This document shows positions 11,563 through 22,668 of a stretch of DNA of 64,000 nt, piece after piece (the stretch's first letter is position 1; every line of letters begins with the position of its first letter). Below the pieces are notes generated by a model that was not told the origin of the DNA, made no database searches, and saw only the letters and a list, made by a program, of their open reading frames with translations. The position numbers and the translations under genes are program-made. The DNA lies in assembly GCA_032622095.1 (NCBI GenBank), contig CP136061.1, positions 255,945,582-256,009,581 on the forward strand. The letters run 5' to 3'. This stretch comes from Siphonodentalium dalli. Taxonomy: Eukaryota; Mollusca; Scaphopoda; Gadilida; Siphonodentaliidae.

Positions 11563-11949
11563 TCTCCTATATATTTTGAAGACCTCTGTCTGTCTGTCTG
11601 TCTGTCTGTCTGTATGTATGTCATTAATACAAATCTACGATTTTCGACCGATCGGGACGAAACTTGGTACGTGTGTGTAGTTTGACCAGGCGGTCGTCAT
11701 GGTCGTATTGACGAGCCCGTGCGACGCCCGTGCAGCGCATGCGCAGACGAGATCTAGGAAACGGGTGGAGCTATCGACTTGAAATTTGCTATGTGAATGT
11801 ATCTTGCCCCGGATACGAATTTTATCGGGCCGCCGAGCCTGTGCGACGCCAGATTCGCGCATGCGCAGACCAGATCTCGGAAACGGGTAGAGCTATCGAC
11901 TTGAAATTTGTTTTTTGAATAGCCCGGACAACGTCGGGCTCATCGGCTA
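11563..11949 (+). mobile_element. Helitron-like unit 1 of array (387 bp)
   Basis: Starts TCTCCTATATATTTTGAAGA after an A, then a (CTGT)n microsatellite, a leader, 122-bp core repeats, and a 3' end with hairpin AGCCCG/CGGGCT at about 11930-11940, closing CATCGGCTA before the next TC. A 5' TC, a 3' hairpin and a CTAG end are the Helitron signature; no Rep/helicase ORF is present, so it is non-autonomous (HINE-like). Confidence 0.8.
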
Positions 11950-12687
11950 TCTCATATATATTTTGAAGACCTCTGTCTGTCTGTTTGTCTGTCATTTATA
12001 CAAATCTACGATTCTCGACCGATCGGGACGAAACTTGGTACGTGTGTGTAGTTTGACCAGGCGGTGGACGTTGTCGCATTGGTGAGCCCGTTCGGTTCCC
12101 GATTCGCGCATGCGCAGACGAGATCTCGGAAACGGGTGGAGCTATCGACTTGAAATTTGCTATGTGAATGTATCTTGCCCCGGATACGAATTTTATCGGG
12201 TCGCCGAGCCAGTGCGACGCCAACTTCGTGCATGCGCAGACGAGATCTCGGAAACGGGTGGAGCTATCGACTTGAAATTTGCTATGTGAATGTATCTTGC
12301 CCCGGATACGAATTTTATCGGGTCGCCGAGCCAGTGCGACGCCAACTGCGTGCATGCGCAGACGAGATCTCGGAAACGGGTGGAGCTATCGACTTGAAAT
12401 TTGCTATGTGAATGTATCTTGCCCCGGATACGAATTTTATCGGGTCGCCGAGCCCGTGCGACACCAGCTTCGCGCATGCGCAGACCAGATCTCGGAAACG
12501 GGTGGAGCTATTGACTTGAAATTTGCTATGTGAATGTAACTTGCCCCGGATACGAATTTTATCGGGTCGCCGAGCCCGTGCGACGCCAGCTTCGCGCATG
12601 CGCAGACCAGTTCTCGGAAACGGGTGGAGCTATCGACTTGAAATTTTGTTTTTGAATAGCCCGGACAACGTCGGGCTCATCGGCTAG
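11950..12687 (+). mobile_element. Helitron-like unit 2 (738 bp)
   Basis: Starts TCTCATATATATTTTGAAGA, then CTGT microsatellite, leader and about three more 122-bp core monomers than unit 1, ending AGCCCGGACAACGTCGGGCT, CATCGG, CTAG at 12684-12687. Directly abuts unit 3. Confidence 0.82.
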
Positions 12688-13074
12688 TCTCATATATATT
12701 TCGAAGACCTCTGTTTGTCTGTCTGTATGTTTGTATGCTGTATGTCATTTATACAAATCTACGATTCTCGACCGATCGGGACGAAACTTGGTACGTGTGT
12801 GTAGTTTGACCAGGCGGTCGTCCTTGTCGTATTGGCGAGCCCGTGCGACGTCCGTGCAGCGCATGCGCAGACGATATCTCGGAAACGGCTGGAGCTATCG
12901 ACTTGAAATTTGGTATGTGAATGTATCTTGCCCCGGATACGAATTTTATCGGGTCGCCGAGCCCGTGCGACGCCAGCTTCGCGCATGCGCATACCAGATC
13001 TCGGAAATGGGTGGAGCTATCGACTTGAAATTTTGTTTTTGAATAGCCAGGACAACGTCGGGCTCATCGGCTAG
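12688..13074 (+). mobile_element. Helitron-like unit 3 (387 bp)
   Basis: Same length as unit 1: 5' TCTCATATATATTTC, microsatellite CTGTTTGTCTGTCTGTATG, leader, one core monomer plus partial, 3' hairpin (one A in place of C) and CTAG at 13071-13074. Confidence 0.82.
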
Positions 13075-13827
13075 TCTCATATATATTTTGAAGACCTCTG
13101 TTTGTCTGTCTGTATGTTTGTATGCTGTATGTCATTTATACAAATCTACGATTCTCGACCGATCAGGACGAAACTTGGTACGTGTGTGTAGTTTGACCAG
13201 TCGGTCGTCCTTGTCGTATTGGCGAGCCCATGCGACGTCCGTGCAGCGCATGCGCAGACGATATCTCGGAAACGGCTGGAGCTATCGACTTGAAATTTGC
13301 TATGTGAATGTATCTTGCCCCGGATACGAATTTTATCGGGTCGCCGAGCACGTGCGACGCCAGCTTCGCGCATGCGCAGACCAGATCTCGGAAACTGGCG
13401 GAGATATCGACTTGAAATTTGGTATGTGAATGTATCTTGCGCCGGATACGAATTTTATCGGGTCGCCGAGCCCGTGCGACGCCAGCTTCGTGCATGCGCA
13501 TACCAGATCTCGGAAATGGGTGGAGCTATCGACCTGAAATTTACTATGTGAATGTATCTTGCCCCGGATACGAATTTTATCGGGTCGCCGAGCACGTGCG
13601 ACGCCAGCTTCGCGCATGCGCAGACCAGATCTCGGAAACTGGTGGAGATATCGACTTGAAATTTGGTATGTGAATGTATCTTGCGCCGGATACGAATTTT
13701 ATCGGGTCGCCGAGCCCGTGCGACGCCAGCTTCGCGCATGCGCAGACGAAATCTCGGAAACGGGTGGAGCTATCGACTTGAAATTTTGTTTTTGAATAGC
13801 CCGAACAACGTCGGGCTCATCGGCTAG
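13075..13827 (+). mobile_element. Helitron-like unit 4 (753 bp)
   Basis: 753 = 387 + 3 x 122, so it differs from unit 3 by exactly three core monomers. Core units share GGTGGAGCTATCGACTTGAA and end in CGCATGCGCAGA. Closes with hairpin and CTAG at 13824-13827. Confidence 0.82.
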
Positions 13828-14325
13828 TCTCATATATATTTTGAAGACCTCTGTCTGTATGCATGTATGTATGTCATTTATACAAATCTACGATTCTCGA
13901 CCGATCGGGACGAAACTTGGTACGTGTGTGTAGTTTGACCAGGCGGTCGTCGTTGTCGTATTGGCGAGTCCGTGCGGCGCCCGCTTCGTGCATGCGCAGA
14001 CGAGATCTCGGAAACGGGTGGAGCTATCGACTTGAAATTTGCTATGTGAATGTATCTTGCCCCGGATACGAATTTTATCGGGTCACCGAGCCCGTGCGAC
14101 GCCAGCTTCGCGCATGCGCAGACGAGATCTCGGAAATGGGTGGAGCTATCGACTTGAAATTTGCTATGTGAATGTATCTTGCCCCGGATACGAATTTTAT
14201 CGGGTCGCCGAGCCCGTGCGACGACAGCTTCGCGCATGCGCAGACCAGATTTCGGAAACGGGTGGAGCTATCGACATGAAATTTGGTTTTTGAATAGCCC
14301 GGACAACGTCGGGCTCATCGGCTAG
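13828..14325 (+). mobile_element. Helitron-like unit 5 (498 bp)
   Basis: One core monomer more than units 1 and 3, with a shorter microsatellite. 5' TCTCATATATATTTTGAAGA, 3' hairpin and CTAG at 14322-14325. Confidence 0.82.
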
Positions 14326-14897
14326 TCTCATATATATTTTAAAGACCTCTGTCTGTATGTTTGTCTGTCTGTCTGTATGTTTGTCTGTATGTTTGTCATT
14401 AATACAAATCTACGATTCTCGACCGATCGGGACGAAACTTGGTGCGTGTGTGTAGTTTGACCAGGCGGTGGACGTTGTCGTATTGGCGAGCCCGTGTGGC
14501 GCCCGCTTCACGCATGCGCAGACGAGATCTCGGAAACGGGTGGAGCTATCGACTTGAAATTTTGTATGTGAATTCTTGCCCCGGATACGAATTTTATCGG
14601 GTCGCCGAGCCCGTGCGACGCCAGCTTCGCGCATGCGCAGACGAGATCTCGGAAACGGGTGGAGCTATCGACTTGAAATTTTGTATGTGAATTCTTGCCC
14701 CGGATACGAATTTTATCGGGTCGCCGAGCCCGTGCGACGCCAGCTTCGCGCATGCGCAGACATGATCTCGGAAACGGGTAGAGCTATCGACTTGAAATTT
14801 GGTTTTTGAATAGCCCGGACAAAGTCGGGCTGGGTAGAGCTATCGACTTGAAATTTTGTTTTTGAATAGCCCGGACAACGTCGGGCTCATCGGCTAG
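14326..14897 (+). mobile_element. Helitron-like unit 6 (572 bp), duplicated 3' end
   Basis: Core monomers here lack a few bases (TGTGAATTCTTGCC instead of TGTGAATGTATCTTGCC). The 3' hairpin region occurs twice: 14809-14831 with CAAAG in the loop, without CTAG, then the normal end with CTAG at 14894-14897. Confidence 0.8.
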
Positions 14898-15616
14898 TCT
14901 ATTATATATTGTGGAAGATCTGTGTTTGTGTGTGTGTGTATTCGATGGACTCGAAAACGGCCGAGCCGATTTCGATGAAAATTGGTATGTGGGGGTATTT
15001 TTGGCCGGGAAGTGACATATGCCTATTAATTTGCCCGTGCGACGTGACCTTGACCTTGAAATCGGGTAATTTCAAAAGCAAACGCCCGAATATCATGGAA
15101 TTTCGATGAAACTTGGTATGTGGGGGTACCTTCGGCCGGGGAGTGGCATAAACCTATTAATTTGCCCGTGCGACGTGACCTTGACCTTGAAATCGGGTCA
15201 TTGCAAGGTCAAACGCCCGAATATCACGGGATTTCGATGAATATTAGTGTCTAGGGATACTTTCGTATGGGGAGTCTCATAAGCCTATTAATTTACCCGT
15301 GCGACATGACCTTGACCTTGAAATATGGTCAATTCAAGGTCAAATCGCGAATTTTGTTGGGATTTCGACGAAATTTGATACGTGTGGTTACTTTTGTCCA
15401 CTGAGTGTTTTGGACGGGTCGAGTCGTGACCCCGACCTGACCTTGACCTTCAAAATAATCAATTGGAGGTCAAATCGGGTAAAACCGGATGATTTTCGAC
15501 AGGTACTTTTGTCCGGGCAGTGTTTTGGACGAGTCAAATCGTTACCCCACCTGACCTTGACCTTCAAAATGGTCAATTCAAGGTCAAAGCCCGGACGAAG
15601 TCGGATCACCTTCTAG
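14898..15616 (+). mobile_element. Helitron-like unit 7, different subfamily (719 bp)
   Basis: Follows CTAG of unit 6 directly. 5' TCTATTATATATTGTGGAAG, a (TG)n tract, then a 131-bp core repeat (starts at 15045, 15176, 15307, 15438 for the word TGACCTTGA), and 3' AGCCCGGACGAAGTCGG hairpin with CTAG at 15613-15616 followed by T. The core is unrelated to the 122-bp monomer and is rich in nuclear-receptor half-sites. Confidence 0.8.
15045..15586. promoter_or_regulatory. Cluster of TGACCTTGA / TCAAGGTCA sites
   Basis: Perfect TGACCTTGA at 15045, 15176, 15307, 15438 and 15552, and perfect TCAAGGTCA at 15334 and 15578. This 9-mer is the known extended half-site bound as monomer by ERR and NR5A/FTZ-F1 nuclear receptors. 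Binding here is inference. Confidence 0.45.
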
Positions 15617-15990
15617 TTTAATATATAGTGAAAATAGTTAGCACATTTATATAAACTTTGCAGCAGATATTCTTAAATTAGTTCTGCAGTAATTAGCTCT
15701 ATTTAGTTGCAAAAATACATTTCTCCAAGCAGTTAATTGGATAATTATACAGTTTCAAGTAATGGTAATAATGTGACATTTGTTGTAGTGTTTTCATATT
15801 ATATCTATCAGTACCGATGTTTAGATTTGTTTTTTCAGAAACTCAATTTGAAAACTTTCAGTTTAGATTATTTTCCAAATATAGTATATATTCAGCTATC
15901 TGTTTGTAGTTTGTTGTCAGTTTGTTAAATTTTCAGCTATTCATTATTTTCAGTTGACGTGGTCTGAATTTTAAATGTGTATTATGCTTA
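15617..15990. other. No gene recognised
   Basis: AT-rich flank between the Helitron array and the non-LTR tail; it may include decayed reverse transcriptase sequence but no motif could be confirmed. Confidence 0.4.
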
Positions 15991-16710
15991 TAGTAGATTT
16001 GATAGTTCTTGTGAACTGATACTGATTGATCAGGTGAAGAACCACTGTGGAAGATGCAGAACACTTTTTCATGTATTGCACCCTTTATTCACAACAACGC
16101 ATAGAACTGTCACATGTTATGAGATCCTTTTCGAGTCGCGTCCTATGAAGCGCTTTTAAAAGGAGATCTAACTTTAACCGCCAACGAGAATTGCATTCTA
16201 ACAGATACAGCTTTAAAATTCACAAAATCTTCCGGACGATTTGCGACGTGCAACGAATGAGCTCATGTAAACTCACAAAATCTGAACTCTGTACCATGAA
16301 TGTACTTGCTGCCCCAGCACCCTTTTCTATTACTTACTCAGAAGACCCATTTCTATTTACCAGTTCCCAAACACACCAACTAACCCTTTCCCCACCATAT
16401 ACATATATATGCTGCCAGTTGTCATACTGTTCAAATGTGTGTATAATTACTCTCATTATGCCCACCACACCCCAGATTTATAATAGTTAACACCCCATGC
16501 AATATCCGTTATATTCACGTACACTATATATATTCTACCCGCCCTGCCAAAACCTGCATGATATAAATCCAAAATAAATTGCTATATTCATGTTTCATGT
16601 ATGATCTGTAGGGAGCGGAGGTCCATCTAAGTTTCTAAGGACAGAACTTGTCCTCCATCCCTTGTATGCAATGTACTCTTTATACATAATACTAATAAAG
16701 TATGTTTAAA
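15991..16710 (+). mobile_element. 3' end of a degraded non-LTR retrotransposon
   Basis: In the plus frame covering 16048-16130 I read EDAEHFFMYCTLYSQQRIEL, matching the C-terminal Cys/His knuckle typical after the reverse transcriptase of Jockey/CR1-type elements, followed after a frameshift by NENCILTDTALKFTKSSGRF and a stop. The 3' UTR holds GGGAGCGGAGGTCC ... CTTGTCCTCCATCCC, an inverted pair, and ends in ACTAATAAAGTATG. The rest of the element is absent. Confidence 0.65.
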
Positions 16711-16736
16711 TCAAACCACTTGCAAAATTTAATTAC

Positions 16737-17074
16737 GACAGGGGTGATCAAACATTCAGACAGTCCTTGGGCGTCCCACATGGTGCTGGTCACGAAACAT
16801 ACTGGATAATTGAGCTAGTCATAGATGATCGTGAGGTAATTAAGATCACTATTATAGATGCCCACGCCTTGTCGCGGCAACATGATATACTGGAGGGACA
16901 CTGTGTCTAATGTAAATGGTGAGAATACGAAGCTGCTGGTATTACATTCTTACGAAATTGCTATAGTACTGAAGATGCTACACAAATATATTGGACAGCC
17001 AGAGATAGGTTGTACAGTCTCGCTGATAAAAGCACGATTATATTGGCCCGGGATAGACATGGTGGATGATTGTG
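16737..17074 (+). pseudogene. Ty3/Gypsy pol fragment, internally deleted (left half)
   Basis: 16743-16808 reads GVIKHSDSPWASHMVLVTKH, the conserved start of a Gypsy reverse transcriptase fingers region. It jumps to DAHALSRQ near 16856 (RNase H end), then to KARLYWPGIDMVDDCV, part of the integrase zinc-binding domain. Most of RT and RNase H is deleted. It is split at 17075 by a TTAA MITE and continues at 17472. Confidence 0.75.
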
Positions 17075-17078
17075 TTAA

Positions 17079-17467
17079 CCCTTTACCCAACAAACCGGCC
17101 AAAAACGGCCAAATAAAGCTGCAACAGCCTAAATGATCTTGGGTCTGTCTCAATAAAACCATACAAATATGGATATCATTGGAACCGGCTCATTGACCAC
17201 ATTGTGATACAGATATGCCCTGTGCCAATGCATTCTCTTATATATGCGAGTCGACCATAGGTCCCCTCGCATATATAAGAGAATGCATTGGCCTAAAAAA
17301 AAACTTTTTTTAACACTTTTTACCATTTTTTCTTACATTCTTTAACAATTTTATAATTTTTAATGTGTTAAGCCAATGCATTCTCTTATATATGCGAGGC
17401 GACCTATGGTCGACTCGCATATATAAGAGAATGCATTGGCACAGGGCCGTTCTGTTGGGTAAAGGGT
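17079..17467. mobile_element. piggyBac-like MITE (TTAA target) with nested cassette, copy 2
   Basis: Flanked by TTAA at 17075-17078 and 17468-17471. Termini CCCTTTACCCAACA / TGTTGGGTAAAGGG. Palindromes at 17224-17292 and 17372-17440. Reversed relative to the copy at 3084-3542 and shorter between the palindromes. Confidence 0.88.
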
Positions 17468-17471
17468 TAAA

Positions 17472-17585
17472 CACTGTGGAAGATATGTAAGAAGAAAATC
17501 GCGGACAAAGACCTCAGCCCCATTAGTTACGATTACAACTTCTCAACATTTGGATAGTTTCCATGGATGTTTAGTATAACATACA
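17472..17585 (+). pseudogene. Ty3/Gypsy integrase zinc finger (right half)
   Basis: After the MITE the frame resumes as HCGRYVRRKSRTKTSAPLVT, completing the HHCC-type integrase N-terminal domain begun before 17074. With one TTAA copy kept, codons run through without shift (Asp-Asp-Cys-Val-Lys-His-Cys). The frame then decays near 17560. A remnant, not a gene. Confidence 0.7.
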
Positions 17586-17835
17586 TGGTGATGCGAAAAA
17601 GGAAGTTGATATATGCAATACGCATTTTTTTATATATAGTTTTCTTATCTTAGGTGTAAATGCGAAGGATGCCATTTAAATTAGGAGTGGGAGTATGTCA
17701 GATACAGGGTACTAAATAAACCAGATATGTATCATATTGTAGCACATGCATTAATCAAAGCGCACAAGGTGACGACAGGGACGTGGTTAATACATAAAGT
17801 TAACAGAGTTCACATAGTAAACCAGAGCCGAAATA
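17586..17835. other. No gene recognised
   Basis: AT-rich; possibly the remaining Gypsy 3' portion (ACATAAAGTTAACAGAG near 17793), with no motif I can name. Confidence 0.35.
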
Positions 17836-19050
17836 GAACAAGAAAACCATGGACATAAATGGTAACGCCCTCAATATCATATTATTAGGCATTTGTCAAA
17901 TATATTACAGCTTTGAGCTAGTGATTGTAAAAATATGTATATAGGTAACGACTATGTACTACGTAGTTCATTATATGTGATACGTGTGTATACTGTTCAC
18001 TTGGTGAGAAAGATGTGAAAACATTTAAAAAATCGGGCGTGCAAAACTAAAGTTTAATTTCAAATATATAAACACCAGGTATGTGTTCACAAAGGGCGCA
18101 TACGTTCCAATTGATTGAAATGTTCATCGCCAAACATACAACGGCCATTGCATTGATACACCAATAACCACACACCCATTGCCAAATAAGTGACGAACGC
18201 ATTGATGATTGACACGTTATTATGTTGACGCGTTGCCAGTTTGCGCAAATACATTAAACTGTCGGTTCTCGGTTCTCTTATACGACATTTGAATTGTTTT
18301 CGGCTGGCATGTATCTATTCTTTGTTATTAGTTCTAATTTCTTTTGAAACATAGAGGTATGAATAGTGCACTAAACAACATGCAGAATAATAATCCGGCC
18401 AAAAGTTCTCGATCTTTGTTACAGGTTCAAGTACGCAACTACCAAGTCCATCACATTTAGTTCATAAAAGTACGAAACTACCTGTTCTAATTTCATTTGA
18501 AATAGTGGTCTGAATAGTGCATGAAATAGCATGCAGAACAATAATCAGGCCAAAATCGATCTTCGTTACATACGTAAACACCGAGTGCGTTTCTAATCAC
18601 ATTTATTGAATCCATTACGCAAAAATACCGAGTACATTATAATCGCATTTAGTTCATCACTTCCTACAACAAAGGTGTCAGATATACTTGCCAATATACA
18701 CAACAAGAGGGCGTGATGGTGATCTAAGAATGGCCTCAGGCAATGCACTCCTGATATCAACTTTGAAAATATGGCCTACAACGAGGGTTAATTAAAAGAC
18801 ATGTATGGTTCCACGAGGGTTAATTAAAATATGGTCCGATGAGGGTAAATTAAAACATGGTCACATGAGTGGTAACTAAAATATGGCCCCATGAGGGTTA
18901 ATTAAATATGGTTCAATGAGGGTTAATAAAAATATGGTCCCATGATGGGCAATTAAAATTGTACCTTGATTATTAATTAAAATAAGGTCCCACAACTGGC
19001 AAGTTTCATTAACGAATGTTTTGTTAATTTCTGAGATCTCTGGTACTTTT
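17836..19050 (+). repeat. Dispersed repeat 'R', copy A (partial)
   Basis: Shares blocks with 19640-21790 and, inverted, with 45117-47460: AAGAAAACCATGGACATAAA at the edge, the CAGATATACTTGCCAATATA block near 18680, CTAAGAATGGCCTCAGGCAA, then a 20-25-bp degenerate minisatellite of ATGGTCCCATGAGGGTTAAT type from about 18780. The right half seen in copy B is missing. No transposase or RT. Confidence 0.7.
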
Positions 19051-19639
19051 CATTAAGCTTATATGACTGGCATTCCATCCACATGGTTATTTAAAACAGT
19101 TGTCTGCCATATCCTGCTATTACAACCGTTTTTCATCAAATTATATGGGGTGGATATATACTATAACAGTGACTGGTTAATTGGTATATCTGCTATTTTC
19201 CCCAGGGGCCAGTGGGGGTGGTGGACCCACCCCAACAATTTCAACCTTGTATCCTGGATTTTTTTCCCAGGTCCATCTGGCCACAATAACATATTTTTCA
19301 GTCAGTTTAATCGGACATTTCCTTATTTTTACCACAATTTTTCGTTTTGTCTTAATATAATTTTGAGAGTTTGCTGTTGTATTGTATATCCAATCCAGCA
19401 ATAATTTATTCCCAAATGATGTAATAGTGCTTTCATAACTAGTTCCGACATCAACTAATTTCAGAACCAAAGAAACCCACATCCAATATGAATTACGATC
19501 AGAATGCAAAACTACTATCATTCCCTATTTATCCTTGTCGACCATACTTATCGATAACATATTGCGCGTAGAAATAATAGCACGAAAATCTTATTTAATC
19601 CATCTAACGGCAGTATGCTATAAATCAAACGCAAGGATA
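19051..19639. other. No gene recognised
   Basis: Spacer between repeat copies A and B. Overlapping 113- and 114-residue open frames (19063-19404 plus, 19177-19521 minus) show no recognisable domain and oppose each other, so I do not call them. Confidence 0.4.
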
Positions 19640-20079
19640 TTATAAACGAGAAAACCATAATCAGAAATGGTAACGTCCTCAAGATAATATTATTAGACAC
19701 ATACACAATATAACAACTTTAATGTGGTGATTGTGAAAAATCTGTATATAGGTAACGCCTATGTAGTTGATTATATGTGATATTTTGTTCTAATTTCATT
19801 TGAAATAGTTGTCTGAATAGTGCATGAAATGGCATGCAGAATAATAATCGGGCAAATATTTGCGATCTTCGTAACATGCTTCAAGTACGCAAACACCAAG
19901 CACGTTTCTAATCACATTTAGTATCCAATTACGCAAATACCGAGTATGTTTTAATCACATTTAGTCCACCACCTCCTTGACAGGGTCAGATATACTTGCC
20001 AATATACACCATAGAAGGTCGTAATGCTGATCTAAGAATGGCCTCAGATAATGCACTCCTGATATGACCTCTCATAAGG

Positions 20080-20590
20080 AGTAATTAAAGTACATGTATG
20101 GTTCCATGAGGATAAATTAAAATATGGTCACACACAGAAAGGGTTAATTGAAATATGGTCCGATGAGGGTAAATTAAAATATTGTCACATCACGGTTAAA
20201 TAAAATATGGTCCCATGAGGGTTAATTAATATATGGTCCAATGAGGGTTAATAGATCATATGGTCCCATGATGGTTAATTAAAATTGTACCTTGATTGTT
20301 AATTAAAATATGGTCCCATGAGGGTTGATAAAAATATGGACCCATGGGGGCAATTGAAATATGGTCCCATTAAGGTCAATTAAACTATGGTAACGTGACT
20401 TAATTAAAGAATAAATATATGGTCCCATTATGAGGGTTAATTGAAATAAAAAGATGGTGTCATCAGTGTTGATTAAACTACTGTCCCACTGGGGTGAAAT
20501 ACAATATAGTCCCATGAGGGTCAATTAAAATATGGTCCAATGAGGACTGATTATAATATGCCCCCTCTCCCATGAGGATCAATTAAAACA
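20080..20590. repeat. Degenerate ~25-bp minisatellite in repeat R
   Basis: Repeated ATATGGTCCCATGAGGGTTA/ATTAAA words with many substitutions; the same motif fills 18780-18990 and, inverted, 45800-46260. Confidence 0.75.
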
Positions 20591-20609
20591 TAGTCACAGG
20601 AAGGAGGAT

Positions 20610-21115
20610 AATTTCTGAACATTCTTTAATTCATATAACATTCTTTAATTCATATAACATTCTTTAATTCATATAACATTATGTACACATTCTTTAATGC
20701 ATATAACATTCTGTACACATTTTTTAATTCTGTACACATTAAATTTAATTCTTTAAATTTAATTCTTTAAATTTAATTCTTTAAATTTAATTCTTTAAAT
20801 TTAATTCTTTAAATTTAATTATTTAATTCTGTACACATTCTTTAATTCTGTACACATTTAATAATATTCTGTACACATTCTTTAATTCATATAACATTCT
20901 GTACACATTCTTTAATTCTGTACACATTAAATTTAGTTCTTTAAATTTAATTCTTTAAATTTAATTCTTTAAATTTAATTCTTTAATTTTGTACATATTC
21001 TTTAATTCTGTACACATTTAATAATATTCTGTACACATTCTTTAATTCATATAACATTCTGTACACATTCTTTAATTCATATAACATTCTTTAATTCATA
21101 TAACATTCTGTACAC
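20610..21115. repeat. A/T-rich short tandem repeats
   Basis: Alternating arrays of CATTCTTTAATTCATATAA, ATTCTGTACACATTCTTTA and a 14-bp AAATTTAATTCTTT unit (about six copies at 20740-20822 and again near 20930-20985). Confidence 0.85.
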
Positions 21116-21790
21116 ATAAATAAAAATGATGTTTAGAATTAGGTCACATTGTATATTAAACAACCAATGTGCAGGGTTAGTGTTGGAACTTTTCTTAATA
21201 ACATCTCTATTCATAGCTCCGATATATTCCGCATACAAAGAAATGAAAAGTCAATATTTACAATCAGCACGAAGGAGTAACGGGGGAATTGGTTAATAAT
21301 TTCCACCCCAATTCATTTAGAATATAACATGCCGACATTTTTCGCGTATAACTAAATGAAAAAGTTCACTAAACGATATTAGATAACATGTTAAACACCA
21401 ATATAAACAAACACCTCGTAGGATTCATGTTCGAATTAAATTTGTTATACAATCGTCAAATCCCCGTGCAGTATAATAGTAGATAGCATTCCGATTTATG
21501 TCATGTGAAAATAAACGAAAGAAGTTCAAATAACAATGCAACAAAGCAGGTTAAAGAACAATAGAAACACATAATGCACAGCGCGCTAATGGTTAACGCG
21601 CGAATTCCCGTTAGTAGTAATCGGCTCGCACTTCTTGCCATGCGAATAACAAACCATGGGTCAATCAAGCATGTATCGAGAGACGCCCGCTGCACGAAAG
21701 AATGCAAACGACAATAAACGAAATTGAAATTCCCAACTATACCTTTTACGGGACTAGGCCTCGGGGTCCCACTACAACTTTTAATGTGTC

Positions 21791-22668
21791 CCTAAAATCC
21801 CAATTTCTATAAATAAAACCTGCATGCGCCCATTGTGTACCAAGAAACAGTAGTTGAGTATACACCCGGATGGCGGGAATAACACTCAACTGTATAGCCA
21901 GCTAAACGCACGCATGATTTACAATCATATTACCAATCTGTATCGTTACTGTGAAACCAGAAATCGGTATTCTCGTCTCAGGTTAAAGTCTCGGTTTATA
22001 CAAAAATTTCAGATCGGGGGGGGGGGGGGGGGCGATGGGTACTAGGTCTCAGTTTAGACTATAACACATAATTATCGATTATATTAAATTGTGTCATGTT
22101 CATATATAATTAAAATCTATCCTCAAGGCATAGAAATATAAAAAAAAATCATATTTGGTTAACATATAAAGATAGATGCTTCCAAAAATACTTATGTTTC
22201 TGTTACCAGAACTTGTACGTTAAAACACGCTCTTTAAACACACTTCTTCGAATATTTCCGTTATTTCGTCAAAAACTCTTCTTCAAAATATCTCCGTTAT
22301 TTCGTCAAAAACACTTCTTCTCATACACATCGCCGTTATATAGTAAATTAACATTATTTATAGAGTTATTGCCCTTCATATTAAATATGAAGCTAACATG
22401 CAGGATTAGCTATAGATGTTGTCATTTAGTGGACAATCCCAAGCTCGCGTACCATGCGTGGTCGGATTGTCTATTAAGTAACGATCATTTTAGGTACGGA
22501 TTGTCTATTTATAAGTGGACAATCCTTGAAGAATTGCCTGCGAAAAACCGTGGTTTGGGCCTGGACTTGACTATACTTAACGCGAAACCTGGTCCAAACC
22601 AGAGACCAGAATTCGACCGCTTCTGTTTGAATGATATAGGCGCGGAATTAGTGGTGCATATATATTAC
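21791..22668. other. No gene recognised; G17 run and short direct repeat
   Basis: A run of about 16-17 G at 22016-22031 (potential G-quadruplex or polymerase artefact). At 22240-22330 a unit with CTCCGTTATTTCGTCAAAAA is repeated. A 171-residue plus frame at 22213-22728 has no known domain and overlaps the better-supported minus exon at 22669-22756. Confidence 0.45.

Larger units (their letters stand above)
19640..21790 (+). repeat. Dispersed repeat 'R', copy B (about 2.15 kb)
   Basis: Most complete copy in this orientation: edge near GAGAAAACCATAATCAGAAA, CAGATATACTTGCCAATATA at about 19986, minisatellite of ATGGTCCCATGAGGGTTAAT type at 20080-20590, A/T-rich short repeats at 20610-21115, then a unique right part with AGCGCGCTAATGGTTAACGC and an edge near CCCACTACAACTTTTAATG. 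Reverse-complement match to 45117-47460. Confidence 0.75.

Noticed and set aside
11394-15609. Dozens of 60-119-residue frames on both strands over the Helitron array
   Set aside because: They repeat the same peptide from each 122-bp monomer in several frames and strands; no Rep, helicase or other domain.
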